In this document: positions 1 to 4,560 of the stretch, piece by piece | How the letters are laid out: each line of letters begins with the position of its first letter | Numbering within the stretch: position 1 is the first letter of the stretch | Origin: Clostridiales bacterium | Lineage (GTDB): Bacteria; Bacillota; Clostridia; Oscillospirales; Acutalibacteraceae | Assembly: GCA_021200075.1 (NCBI GenBank) | Contig: JAJQGZ010000173.1 | Location: forward strand, 1-7,350 | Direction of reading: 5' to 3' | Length of the DNA stretch: 7,350 nt | Position numbers and translations under genes: made by a program | The notes under the pieces: model-generated | What the model saw: the letters and a program-made list of their open reading frames with translations, nothing else | The model's database searches: none | What the model was told of the DNA's origin: nothing

Positions 1-103
1 TATATGATAATTCCAGTCATTTATAAACTTTTAGTAAATACAAGGTACTACGATTAGCTGATGAAGTACAGACTTTATAGAGGTAAATTCTGTTCGCCCA
101 AAT

Positions 104-129
104 AAAAACCGCAGGCAAAAGCCTGCGGT
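104..129 (-). terminator. Intrinsic terminator after rplL
   Basis: A perfect 9-bp GC-rich stem (108-116 with 121-129) closes a four-base loop (117-120). On the minus strand it is followed at once by a U-tract (107-104). It lies 26 bases past the rplL stop and is a textbook Rho-independent terminator for the rplJ-rplL transcript. Bases 1-99 further downstream show no gene or other clear signal. Confidence 0.93.
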
Positions 130-155
130 CAGTAAAGATATAAGTAATAGCTGAA

Positions 156-533
156 TTACTTGAGTTCAACCTTTGCGCCTGCTTCTTCAAGCTTAGCCTT
201 GAGAGCCTCAGCGTCTGCTGTCGGAACAGCTTCCTTAACGGTTGAAGGAGCGCCGTCAACAATTTCCTTAGCCTCTTTAAGACCAAGGCCTGTTGCCTCA
301 CGAACTGCCTTGATAACCTGAATTTTGTTAGCGCCGATTTCTGCAAGCACTACATCAAATTCTGTCTTCTCCTCAGCTGCGGGTGTGCCGCCGTCTGTCG
401 GAGCTGCAACTGCTACTGTCGCAGCTGTGCTTACGCCGAATTCTTCTTCTACTGCCGATACGAGCTCTGAAAGCTCAAGAACCGTAAGAGTTTTAAGCTC
501 TTCTACGATTGCCGTAACTTTTTCTGATGCCAT
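156..533 (-). CDS. rplL: Ribosomal protein L7/L12 (bL12)
   Basis: This is the 125-residue stalk protein. Its dimers bind the C-terminal helix of L10 and recruit translation GTPases (EF-Tu, EF-G, IF2) to the large subunit. Three parts are visible: an N-terminal dimerisation helix region (about 1-35, with KTLTVLELSELV), an Ala/Pro/Gly-rich flexible hinge (about 36-56), and the globular C-terminal domain (about 57-125) with the conserved KIQVIKAVREATGLGLKEAK helix. The length is normal for the family. The start is fixed by a GGAGG Shine-Dalgarno (complement of 542-546) placed nine bases upstream. It lies 40 bases downstream of rplJ in the same transcript, with no promoter or terminator seen between them. 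A second strong ribosome binding site next to rplJ fits the need for several L12 copies per L10. A terminator follows. Confidence 0.97.
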   Translation of the reverse strand: MASEKVTAIVEELKTLTVLELSELVSAVEEEFGVSTAATVAVAAPTDGGTPAAEEKTEFDVVLAEIGANKIQVIKAVREATGLGLKEAKEIVDGAPSTVKEAVPTADAEALKAKLEEAGAKVELK

Positions 534-573
534 TTTGTTTTCCTCCGTTTAGAATAAAATAAATATTTTTGGA

Positions 574-1197
574 TTATTCGGCTGTTTCTTCAGCCGGTGC
601 TTCGTTTGAAGCGGGTGCTTCTTCTTTTGCTTCTTCTGCTTCGGGAGCGAACTGCTCTTCCTGAGAATCGTTGCTTTCCTTTTCAACAGGAGAGCAAGCT
701 TCTACTCCGCCTTTTTCCTCGATTGCCTTTACCGCACGGGCAAATGCAGCGATAGGTGCGTTGAACACACTGCACACCGTGGCAAGGAGAACTTCTCTTG
801 ACGGAAGCTTTGCAAGAGCGATAAGCTTTTCAAGCGAGATAACCTCGCCGTCAAGATAACCGGATTTGAGATTGAAACTGTCGTGAGTATCCGCATACTT
901 TTGCAGGATACGGGCGGACGCAACATAATCGTCAGCCGAAGTTGCTATAGCCGTTGTTCCCTCAAGGACAGAATCGATACCCCCAAGACCTGCGTCCTGA
1001 GCCGCTCTTTTGAGAATGGTATTTTTGATAACCGTATATTCAACACCGGTTTCACGCAGCTCACGGCGGAGCTTTGTATCATCCTCAACATTGATGCCCT
1101 TGTAATCAACAACTACGCCTGCGCAGGAATTTTTAATCCTGTCGGAAAGTTCGGCGACCATTTGCTTCTTCTTTTCAAGAACTGCTGTACTTGGCAT
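574..1197 (-). CDS. rplJ: Ribosomal protein L10 (uL10) with acidic C-terminal extension
   Basis: L10 is the base of the ribosomal stalk. It binds 23S rRNA next to L11 and carries L12 dimers on its C-terminal helix, and in many bacteria the L10-L12 complex represses its own mRNA. Residues 1 to about 130 are the usual globular domain (VVVDYKGINVEDDTKLRREL, then TVIKNTILKRA). Residues about 131-162 are the L12-binding helix (PSREVLLATVCSVFNAPIAAF). The family is usually about 165-175 residues; here 207, because residues about 163-207 form an extra Glu/Ala/Pro-rich tail that looks disordered. The start at 1197 has a GGAGGT Shine-Dalgarno (complement of 1204-1209). The gene is preceded by an L10-type leader, an attenuator and a strong promoter, and is followed by rplL. 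Confidence 0.96.
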   Translation of the reverse strand: MPSTAVLEKKKQMVAELSDRIKNSCAGVVVDYKGINVEDDTKLRRELRETGVEYTVIKNTILKRAAQDAGLGGIDSVLEGTTAIATSADDYVASARILQKYADTHDSFNLKSGYLDGEVISLEKLIALAKLPSREVLLATVCSVFNAPIAAFARAVKAIEEKGGVEACSPVEKESNDSQEEQFAPEAEEAKEEAPASNEAPAEETAE

Positions 1198-1222
1198 ATT
1201 TTTACCTCCGTAATTATTTGCC

Positions 1223-1286
1223 GCAAAAGCGGACTTTTGCCGAGCAAAAAAAGCTCGGATTCCGTAAGCTGAAAAACGGCTTGCGG
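1223..1286 (-). promoter_or_regulatory. Three tandem stem-loops before rplJ
   Basis: Between the attenuator and the rplJ ribosome binding site, three stem-loops can form in the RNA. The first pairs 1279-1286 with 1262-1269 (8 bp, one mismatch). The second pairs 1253-1258 with 1240-1245 (6 bp, loop of seven U). The third pairs 1234-1240 with 1223-1229 (7 bp, UCCG tetraloop); it shares base 1240 with the second, so the two compete by one pair. The CCUCCG motif at 1289-1284 overlaps the first stem and can also pair with the rplJ Shine-Dalgarno CGGAGG (1210-1205), which would hide the start site. The pairings are seen in the sequence; any role is inference. Confidence 0.45.
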
Positions 1287-1303
1287 AGGCTGTTTAGCTA
1301 TAC

Positions 1304-1335
1304 AAAAAGTGCATTCCGAAAACCTCGGAATGCAC
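1304..1335 (-). terminator. rplJ leader attenuator
   Basis: A perfect 11-bp stem (1325-1335 with 1309-1319) closes a five-base loop and is followed by five U residues (1308-1304). It lies inside the 5' leader of rplJ, downstream of the L10-binding element. It therefore fits the known Firmicute attenuation mechanism, in which L10-L12 binding favours termination. The CAUUCC of its 5' arm (1332-1327) can also pair with GGAAUG (1388-1383) at the 3' edge of the L10 element, giving a possible six-base antiterminator contact. That contact is inference. Confidence 0.88.
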
Positions 1336-1382
1336 CAAACACACAAAATAACCGTTTAAGGATAAATGATTATCTGAATGTT

Positions 1383-1443
1383 CATTCCTCGGCAGGCGGT
1401 AAACTTACGCCGTATTGGCACTTGCTGTCTTTGGCTGAACAGC
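1383..1443 (-). ncRNA. L10 leader (ribosomal protein L10-L12 autoregulatory element)
   Basis: The leader RNA starts with GCUGU (1443-1439), which pairs with ACAGC (1428-1424) around an inner CCAAAG. A GGC-GUA/UAC-GCC hairpin follows near 1397-1412. The element then carries the invariant CCUGCCGAGG (1396-1387). The AAGACAGC and CCUGCCGAGG blocks are the hallmark of the L10 leader family found upstream of rplJ in Firmicutes. It begins within a few bases of the predicted transcription start and precedes the attenuator at 1304-1335. By analogy with Bacillus, excess L10(L12)4 binds here and lowers rplJ-rplL expression. Confidence 0.87.
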
Positions 1444-1449
1444 GAATGT

Positions 1450-1478
1450 ATTGTAACACATGAAAAGCTCCCTGTCAA
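1450..1478 (-). promoter_or_regulatory. Sigma-A promoter for rplJ-rplL
   Basis: A perfect -35 TTGACA (complement of 1473-1478) is separated by exactly 17 bases from the -10 TACAAT (complement of 1450-1455), with TGTG just before the -10. Transcription should start near 1443, at the first base of the L10 leader. The promoter begins only eight bases after the rplA stop. I see no terminator between them, so rplK-rplA transcripts probably also run into this leader. Confidence 0.9.
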
Positions 1479-1486
1479 TACCTAAA

Positions 1487-2194
1487 TTATTCTGCGGATG
1501 CAGCTGAGCCAACCTTGTTGGGATTGATTTTAATTCCGGGGCCCATAGTTGAAGCAACTGCAACAGATTTGATATACTGACCCTTTGAAGACTCGGGCTT
1601 TGCTTTGATAATAGCGTCGAGAAGAGTGTTGAAGTTTTCAAGCAGCTTTTCCGTACCGAAAGAAGCCTTGCCTATCGGGCAGTGAATGATGTTTGTCTTG
1701 TCAAGACGATATTCAATCTTACCGGCCTTAGTGTCCTTAACAGCCTTTGCAACATCGGGTGTTACAGTGCCTGCCTTGGGAGACGGCATAAGACCATGAG
1801 GGCCGAGGATTTTACCGAGACGGCCTACAAAGCCCATCATATCGGGAGAAGCGACTGCAACATCAAAATCCATCCAGCCGCCCTGTATCTTCTGCACAAG
1901 GTCTGCCTCGCCGACGATATCAGCGCCTGCTTCCTCAGCGGCTTTTGCAAGATCGCCCTTTGCAAATACGGCGACCCTTACATTTTTACCGGTTCCGTTG
2001 GGGAGAATAACCGCACCCCTTACCTGCTGATCTGCATGACGGGAATCAACGCCGAGACGGATATGTGCCTCGATAGTTTCGTCAAACTTGGCGGTTGCGG
2101 TTTTTGCCGAAAGCTCAAGAGCTTCGGCAGAGTCATATAAATTTGAACGGTCGATAAGCTTAGCGCCGTCCGTATACTTTTTTCCGTGTTTCAT
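1487..2194 (-). CDS. rplA: Ribosomal protein L1 (uL1)
   Basis: L1 forms the mobile L1 stalk at the ribosomal E site, where it helps release deacylated tRNA. It is also the translational repressor of the L11-L1 operon in many bacteria. The 235-residue length is normal. The N-terminal MKHGKKYTDGAKLIDR begins the RNA-binding domain I. The L1 signature GRLGKILGPHGLMPSPKAG lies at residues 124-142 in domain II, followed by GTVTPDVAKAV. The C-terminal STMGPGIKIN (215-224) returns to domain I. The start is fixed by a GGAGG (complement of 2206-2210). The gene lies 51 bases downstream of rplK in the same operon. Its product is the likely ligand of the candidate site at 2702-2725 ahead of rplK. Confidence 0.97.
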   Translation of the reverse strand: MKHGKKYTDGAKLIDRSNLYDSAEALELSAKTATAKFDETIEAHIRLGVDSRHADQQVRGAVILPNGTGKNVRVAVFAKGDLAKAAEEAGADIVGEADLVQKIQGGWMDFDVAVASPDMMGFVGRLGKILGPHGLMPSPKAGTVTPDVAKAVKDTKAGKIEYRLDKTNIIHCPIGKASFGTEKLLENFNTLLDAIIKAKPESSKGQYIKSVAVASTMGPGIKINPNKVGSAASAE

Positions 2195-2245
2195 AATATA
2201 TAATACCTCCAGTGGTTAAATCGGATACTTCCTCCCACAAGGGAA

Positions 2246-2671
2246 TTAGTCTTCTACTTCTACGCCCATACTGCGTGCCGTGCCGGCAATCATTGACATT
2301 GCCGCTTCAAGTGAAGCTGCGTTAAGGTCGGGCATTTTTGTTTCGGCGATTTTTTGAACATCAGCCTTGGAAATCTTGGCTACCTTATTCTTGTTCGGAA
2401 TACCCGAAGCCTTTTCAATTCCGCATGCCTTCTTGATAAGAACCGCTGCCGGCGGAGTCTTTGTAACAAATGTGAATGAGCGATCCTCGTATACCGTGAT
2501 AACTACCGGAATAATAAGACCTGCATCGTTCTTGGTTCTCTCGTTAAATTCCTTTGTAAACGACATAATGTTTACACCGTGCTGACCGAGAGCCGGGCCT
2601 ACGGGCGGTGCCGGAGTCGCTTTACCGGCAGGAATTTGAAGTTTGATTAAACCTACTACCTTTTGTGCCAT
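2246..2671 (-). CDS. rplK: Ribosomal protein L11 (uL11)
   Basis: L11 binds the GTPase-associated centre of 23S rRNA together with L10. It contacts elongation factors and is needed for RelA-type stringent signalling and for thiopeptide action. The 141 residues match the family length. The proline-rich N-terminal domain shows IPAGKATPAPPVGPALGQHG (13-32) and VNIMSFTKEFN. The C-terminal RNA-binding domain follows from about residue 70, ending in the conserved GTARSMGVEVED. The start is supported by AGGAGG (complement of 2680-2685), eight bases upstream. It is the first gene after the nusG-rplK gap and precedes rplA. A hairpin resembling the L1-binding site of 23S rRNA lies in its leader, so L1 feedback is likely. 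Confidence 0.97.
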   Translation of the reverse strand: MAQKVVGLIKLQIPAGKATPAPPVGPALGQHGVNIMSFTKEFNERTKNDAGLIIPVVITVYEDRSFTFVTKTPPAAVLIKKACGIEKASGIPNKNKVAKISKADVQKIAETKMPDLNAASLEAAMSMIAGTARSMGVEVED

Positions 2672-2701
2672 AATTGTTTCCTCCTAAAAATTGTGGTAAA
2701 T

Positions 2702-2725
2702 GGCGAAGCTTGAGCTTCTCCCACC
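2702..2725 (-). promoter_or_regulatory. Candidate L1-binding site in the rplK leader
   Basis: The leader RNA reads GGUGGGAG (2725-2718) followed by a short hairpin. GAAGC (2718-2714) pairs with GCUUC (2709-2705) around UCAA, and GGU (2725-2723) pairs with GCC (2704-2702). This leaves GGGA as a one-sided internal loop. GGUGGGAG is also the sequence of the L1-binding region of 23S rRNA (helices 76-77), and L1 is known to repress its operon by binding a mimic of that region. The site ends 30 bases before the rplK start. The structure is seen in the sequence; L1 binding is inferred. Confidence 0.65.
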
Positions 2726-2739
2726 GCTGACGGCGGATG

Positions 2740-2771
2740 AAAAAATCTGCCTACAACGATAATAAGCAGAT
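2740..2771 (-). terminator. Terminator-like hairpin between nusG and rplK
   Basis: In the RNA, AUCUGCUUA (2771-2763) pairs with UAGGCAGAU (2753-2745), a 9-bp stem with one G-U pair and a nine-base loop. U residues at 2744-2740 follow at once. It is only 14 bases upstream of the L1-like site. It may end the rpmG-secE-nusG transcript or let only part of it read through. I see no clear promoter between it and rplK, so partial read-through or attenuation seems likelier than a full stop. Confidence 0.6.
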
Positions 2772-2819
2772 ATACTGCGAATTACTGAAATTAAATAAAT
2801 AAAATATAAATGTTTCCGC

Positions 2820-2849
2820 TGTTAAACCGGGTGAAATGACGGTTTAACA
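2820..2849 (-). repeat. Perfect hairpin directly after nusG
   Basis: A perfect 10-bp inverted repeat (2820-2829 with 2840-2849) closes a ten-base loop, three bases past the nusG stop codon. No U-run follows directly on the minus strand (the next bases are GCGGAAAC), so it is not a standard terminator. It could protect or mark the 3' end of a processed nusG message. Confidence 0.5.
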
Positions 2850-2852
2850 AAA

Positions 2853-3380
2853 TTAATTTTCGCTTACCTTTTCAAGCTGGTCAAGCTCAAATTCAACGGA
2901 ATTTTCTCTGCCGAACATCGAAACAGTGACATTGACACTGTTGCTGTCAACATCAATTTCATCAACAACGCCGGAAAATCCTACAAGCGGGCCTTCAACA
3001 ATATTGACTGCATCGCCGACTTCGTAAGAAACCCTGACGCTGACCCTTTCAAGGTTGTTGTTCCTGACTTCCTCGTCCGTAAGCGGTTGAGGCTCACCCT
3101 CGGGGCCAACAAAACCCGTACAGCCCCTCGTATTGCGAACAACATACCAGCTTTCGTCCGTAACTATCATTTTAATAAATACATAGCCGGGCATAAGCTT
3201 TCTTTGGTATTCCTTTTCGGTTCCGTCCGACTTAACCTCCTTGACTGTTTCCGTAGGTATTTCTACTTTTTGGATAAGGTCGTGAAGATTACGGTTTTCT
3301 ACAACTATTTTAATATCGTTCGCCACTTTATTTTCATATCCCGAAAAAGTGTGTGCGACATACCATTTTGCTTCTTCCAT
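2853..3380 (-). CDS. nusG: Transcription termination/antitermination factor NusG
   Basis: NusG binds RNA polymerase through its N-terminal NGN domain and, through its KOW domain, contacts partners such as ribosomal protein S10 or Rho. The 175-residue length is normal. The NGN domain covers about 1-110, with WYVAHTFSGYENKVA (6-20) and the family motif KLMPGYVFIKM (61-71). The KOW domain covers about 117-173, with EVGDAVNIVEGPLVGFSG (120-137) and SMFGREN. The first Phe of the usual GPFxxFxG loop is Leu here (residue 132), while the second (Phe135) and the FGR Phe156 are kept. The start has GGAGGC (complement of 3386-3391). It lies 52 bases after secE, the standard gene order. Confidence 0.97.
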   Translation of the reverse strand: MEEAKWYVAHTFSGYENKVANDIKIVVENRNLHDLIQKVEIPTETVKEVKSDGTEKEYQRKLMPGYVFIKMIVTDESWYVVRNTRGCTGFVGPEGEPQPLTDEEVRNNNLERVSVRVSYEVGDAVNIVEGPLVGFSGVVDEIDVDSNSVNVTVSMFGRENSVEFELDQLEKVSEN

Positions 3381-3432
3381 CTACAGCCTCCGGAATAATA
3401 AATCAGTTTTTAATATTAAAGCTTTACCGATA

Positions 3433-3960
3433 TTATTCATCGGCTTCGGCTGTGGTTTCTTCCTCAGCTGTGGTTTCCTCCTCAGTATCGGAATCTTCAT
3501 CAGCCGTTGTTTCTTCCTCAGTACCCGAATCTTCCTCGGCTTCGGTTTCCTCTTCGGTATCCGTGTCATCTGACGCAACCGTGGTTGTCTCGGTAGTTGT
3601 TGTCTCGGCAAGGTTCTTGATACCTTTCATTCCGAGAGAAAGACCCGAATCGACAATGTAGATGCAAACGCCAACTATAAGAACTACTATAAGAACGATA
3701 ACCGTGTTCCTGAGCACATCCTTAGCGCTTGCCCATACAATCTTTTTGCCCTCAGCCTTTACGCTCTTAAAGAACGAGGCGATTGACTTAAAGGGATTCT
3801 TTTTCTTCTTCTTTTTACCGTTTGAATTTTTGGAGCCGTCGGCTTTTTTCGCTTTCTTTTCAGCCTTTTTATCAGCCTTGTCAACTTTCTTCTCGGCTTT
3901 CTTTTCGGCTTTAGCGGTTTTTTCCTCCGATTTTGCGGAAGCTTTATTTTCTTCAGCCAT
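3433..3960 (-). CDS. secE: Preprotein translocase subunit SecE with long charged tails
   Basis: SecE clamps SecY in the SecYEG protein-export channel of the cytoplasmic membrane. The core is clear: an amphipathic helix SIASFFKSVKAEGKKIVWAS (59-78), the family motif around KKIVWASAKDVLRNT, then one membrane segment (about 86-103). Position between rpmG and nusG is canonical. Single-span Gram-positive SecE proteins are usually about 60-75 residues; this one is 175. Residues 1-57 are almost wholly Lys/Ala/Glu and end in a run of Lys (49-54). Residues about 117-175 are Thr/Glu/Asp-rich and repetitive. With the normal SecE topology, the basic part is cytoplasmic and the acidic part lies outside. 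The start has GGGAGGAG (complement of 3967-3974). Identity is firm; the role of the tails is unknown. Confidence 0.93.
   Translation of the reverse strand: MAEENKASAKSEEKTAKAEKKAEKKVDKADKKAEKKAKKADGSKNSNGKKKKKKNPFKSIASFFKSVKAEGKKIVWASAKDVLRNTVIVLIVVLIVGVCIYIVDSGLSLGMKGIKNLAETTTTETTTVASDDTDTEEETEAEEDSGTEEETTADEDSDTEEETTAEEETTAEADE
3451..3558 (-). repeat. Tandem 12-residue repeats in the SecE tail
   Basis: Three in-frame 36-bp units encode TEEETEAEEDSG, TEEETTADEDSD and TEEETTAEEETT (SecE residues 135-146, 147-158 and 159-170). A shorter 18-bp tandem pair differing at one base (3449-3466 and 3467-3484) lies at the end. Such repeats can gain or lose units by slippage, so tail length may vary between strains. 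Confidence 0.85.
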
Positions 3961-3975
3961 CTTGTTCTCCTCCCG

Positions 3976-4125
3976 TCACTTCGTCTCTCTGTGGAGAGTA
4001 TGCTTCTTGCAGAAACGACAATATTTGTTCATTTCCAGTCTTTCGGGCGTGTTCTTCTTGTTCTTCATCGTGTTGTAATTGCGCTGTTTGCATTCAGTGC
4101 AGGCTAAGGTTACCTTAACTCTCAT
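3976..4125 (-). CDS. rpmG: Ribosomal protein L33 (bL33), zinc-binding form
   Basis: This is a 49-residue large-subunit protein. MRVKVTLACTECKQRNY opens the protein, and two CxxC pairs (Cys9/Cys12 and Cys36/Cys39) mark the zinc-binding C+ type rather than the cysteine-free form. The C-terminal NKYCRFCKKHTLHRETK is typical. I chose the start at 4125, not an in-frame ATG at 4179, because GGAGGTG (complement of 4132-4138) lies just ahead and the family begins here. It is the first gene of the rpmG-secE-nusG block. The stop is 15 bases from the secE start, and the secE ribosome binding site fills the gap. A sigma-A promoter lies about 115 bases upstream. Confidence 0.95.
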   Translation of the reverse strand: MRVKVTLACTECKQRNYNTMKNKKNTPERLEMNKYCRFCKKHTLHRETK

Positions 4126-4167
4126 AAATAGCACCTCCGTTAAAATTTCGATAAATAATCTCCCTCG

Positions 4168-4230
4168 TTCGCCACGCAAAGCGAAGCAGGCAAAAAAATA
4201 AGGCCTAAAGGCTCGTTCACCTACTACGAG
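4168..4230 (-). promoter_or_regulatory. Structured 5' leader of rpmG
   Basis: The predicted message has about 105 untranslated bases. CUCGU (4230-4226) can pair with ACGAG (4216-4212). A very short GCC/GGC stem (4212-4210 with 4205-4203) comes next and is followed by seven U (4198-4192). UUCGC (4185-4181) can then pair with GCGAA (4172-4168). The stems are short, so the U-tract hairpin is at best a weak attenuator. I cannot match the leader to a known family. Confidence 0.3.
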
Positions 4231-4238
4231 GTAAAGAT

Positions 4239-4267
4239 ACTATATCATAGAGTTCGGCAATAGTCAA
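4239..4267 (-). promoter_or_regulatory. Sigma-A promoter for rpmG-secE-nusG
   Basis: The -35 TTGACT (complement of 4262-4267) and -10 TATAGT (complement of 4239-4244) are exactly 17 bases apart. Transcription should start near 4232. This is the only good promoter I find ahead of rpmG, and it faces away from argG. Confidence 0.85.
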
Positions 4268-4353
4268 GTGGTTTTTTCAAATTTATTTTTTTACCTCGGA
4301 CGAATAACCGACAAAAAGAAATTTTACAACGACAGAGTATATACATTATATTT

Positions 4354-4372
4354 AGTGCATATTTAATGCACT
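4354..4372. repeat. 19-bp perfect palindrome between the divergent operons
   Basis: AGTGCAT and ATGCACT flank ATTTA as a perfect inverted repeat. It lies about 87 bases upstream of the rpmG promoter and about 115 bases upstream of the argG promoter. The symmetry suggests a dimeric repressor or activator site. The half-sites differ from the ARG-box-like motifs nearby, and the odd-length centre does not fit an ARG box. Confidence 0.45.
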
Positions 4373-4415
4373 TCCGTTAAAAGCACGATATATTCAAAAA
4401 TTCGTAAATCGCTTT

Positions 4416-4470
4416 TGTAAAAATATACAAAATGCTTGTATATTTCCTGTCTTTTTTGAATATTTATACA
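4416..4470 (+). promoter_or_regulatory. Candidate ArgR/AhrC operator array upstream of argG
   Basis: Three 14-base motifs resemble the ARG box (TGAAT-WWWW-ATTCA): TGTAAAAATATACA (4416-4429), TGTATATTTCCTGT (4437-4450, the weakest) and TGAATATTTATACA (4457-4470, 13 of 14 matches). Their starts are 21 and 20 bases apart, about two helical turns, as in known ARG-box tandems. A perfect 10-bp inverted repeat (4421-4430 with 4436-4445) spans the first two. The array ends 16 bases before the argG -35. ArgR/AhrC with arginine represses biosynthetic genes in Firmicutes, so the position fits; binding is inferred. Confidence 0.6.
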
Positions 4471-4486
4471 AACATTGTAAAAACTC

Positions 4487-4515
4487 TTGCATTACGGAGC
4501 CATTCTAACTATAAT
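4487..4515 (+). promoter_or_regulatory. Sigma-A promoter for argG-argH
   Basis: The -35 TTGCAT (4487-4492) and perfect -10 TATAAT (4510-4515) are 17 bases apart. Transcription should start near 4522, giving an AT-rich leader of about 39 bases with the AAGGAG Shine-Dalgarno at 4545-4550. The leader is too short for a T-box or riboswitch, so control must be mainly at the DNA level. Confidence 0.88.
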
Positions 4516-4560
4516 GATTTAAGAAATCAATAAATATTTTATTTAAGGAGATATACTGTT

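Noticed and set aside
3353..3661. Plus-strand open frame opposite secE, rich in Ser and Val
   Set aside because: It is the complement of the repetitive Thr/Glu tail of SecE; the low-complexity sequence simply lacks stops. It has no ribosome binding site and no family resemblance.
4323..4352. Weak plus-strand promoter TTTACA with 18-base spacer and TATATT
   Set aside because: This is expected by chance in such AT-rich DNA, and the promoter at 4487-4515 is far better.
4528..4542. AT-only inverted repeat in the argG leader
   Set aside because: A six-pair A-U stem with a three-base loop would be unstable and is likely by chance in AT-rich sequence.
4126..4560. tRNA, riboswitch or T-box in the divergent region
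   Set aside because: I see no cloverleaf, no T-box UGGNACC motif and no known riboswitch core. The argG leader is only about 39 bases.
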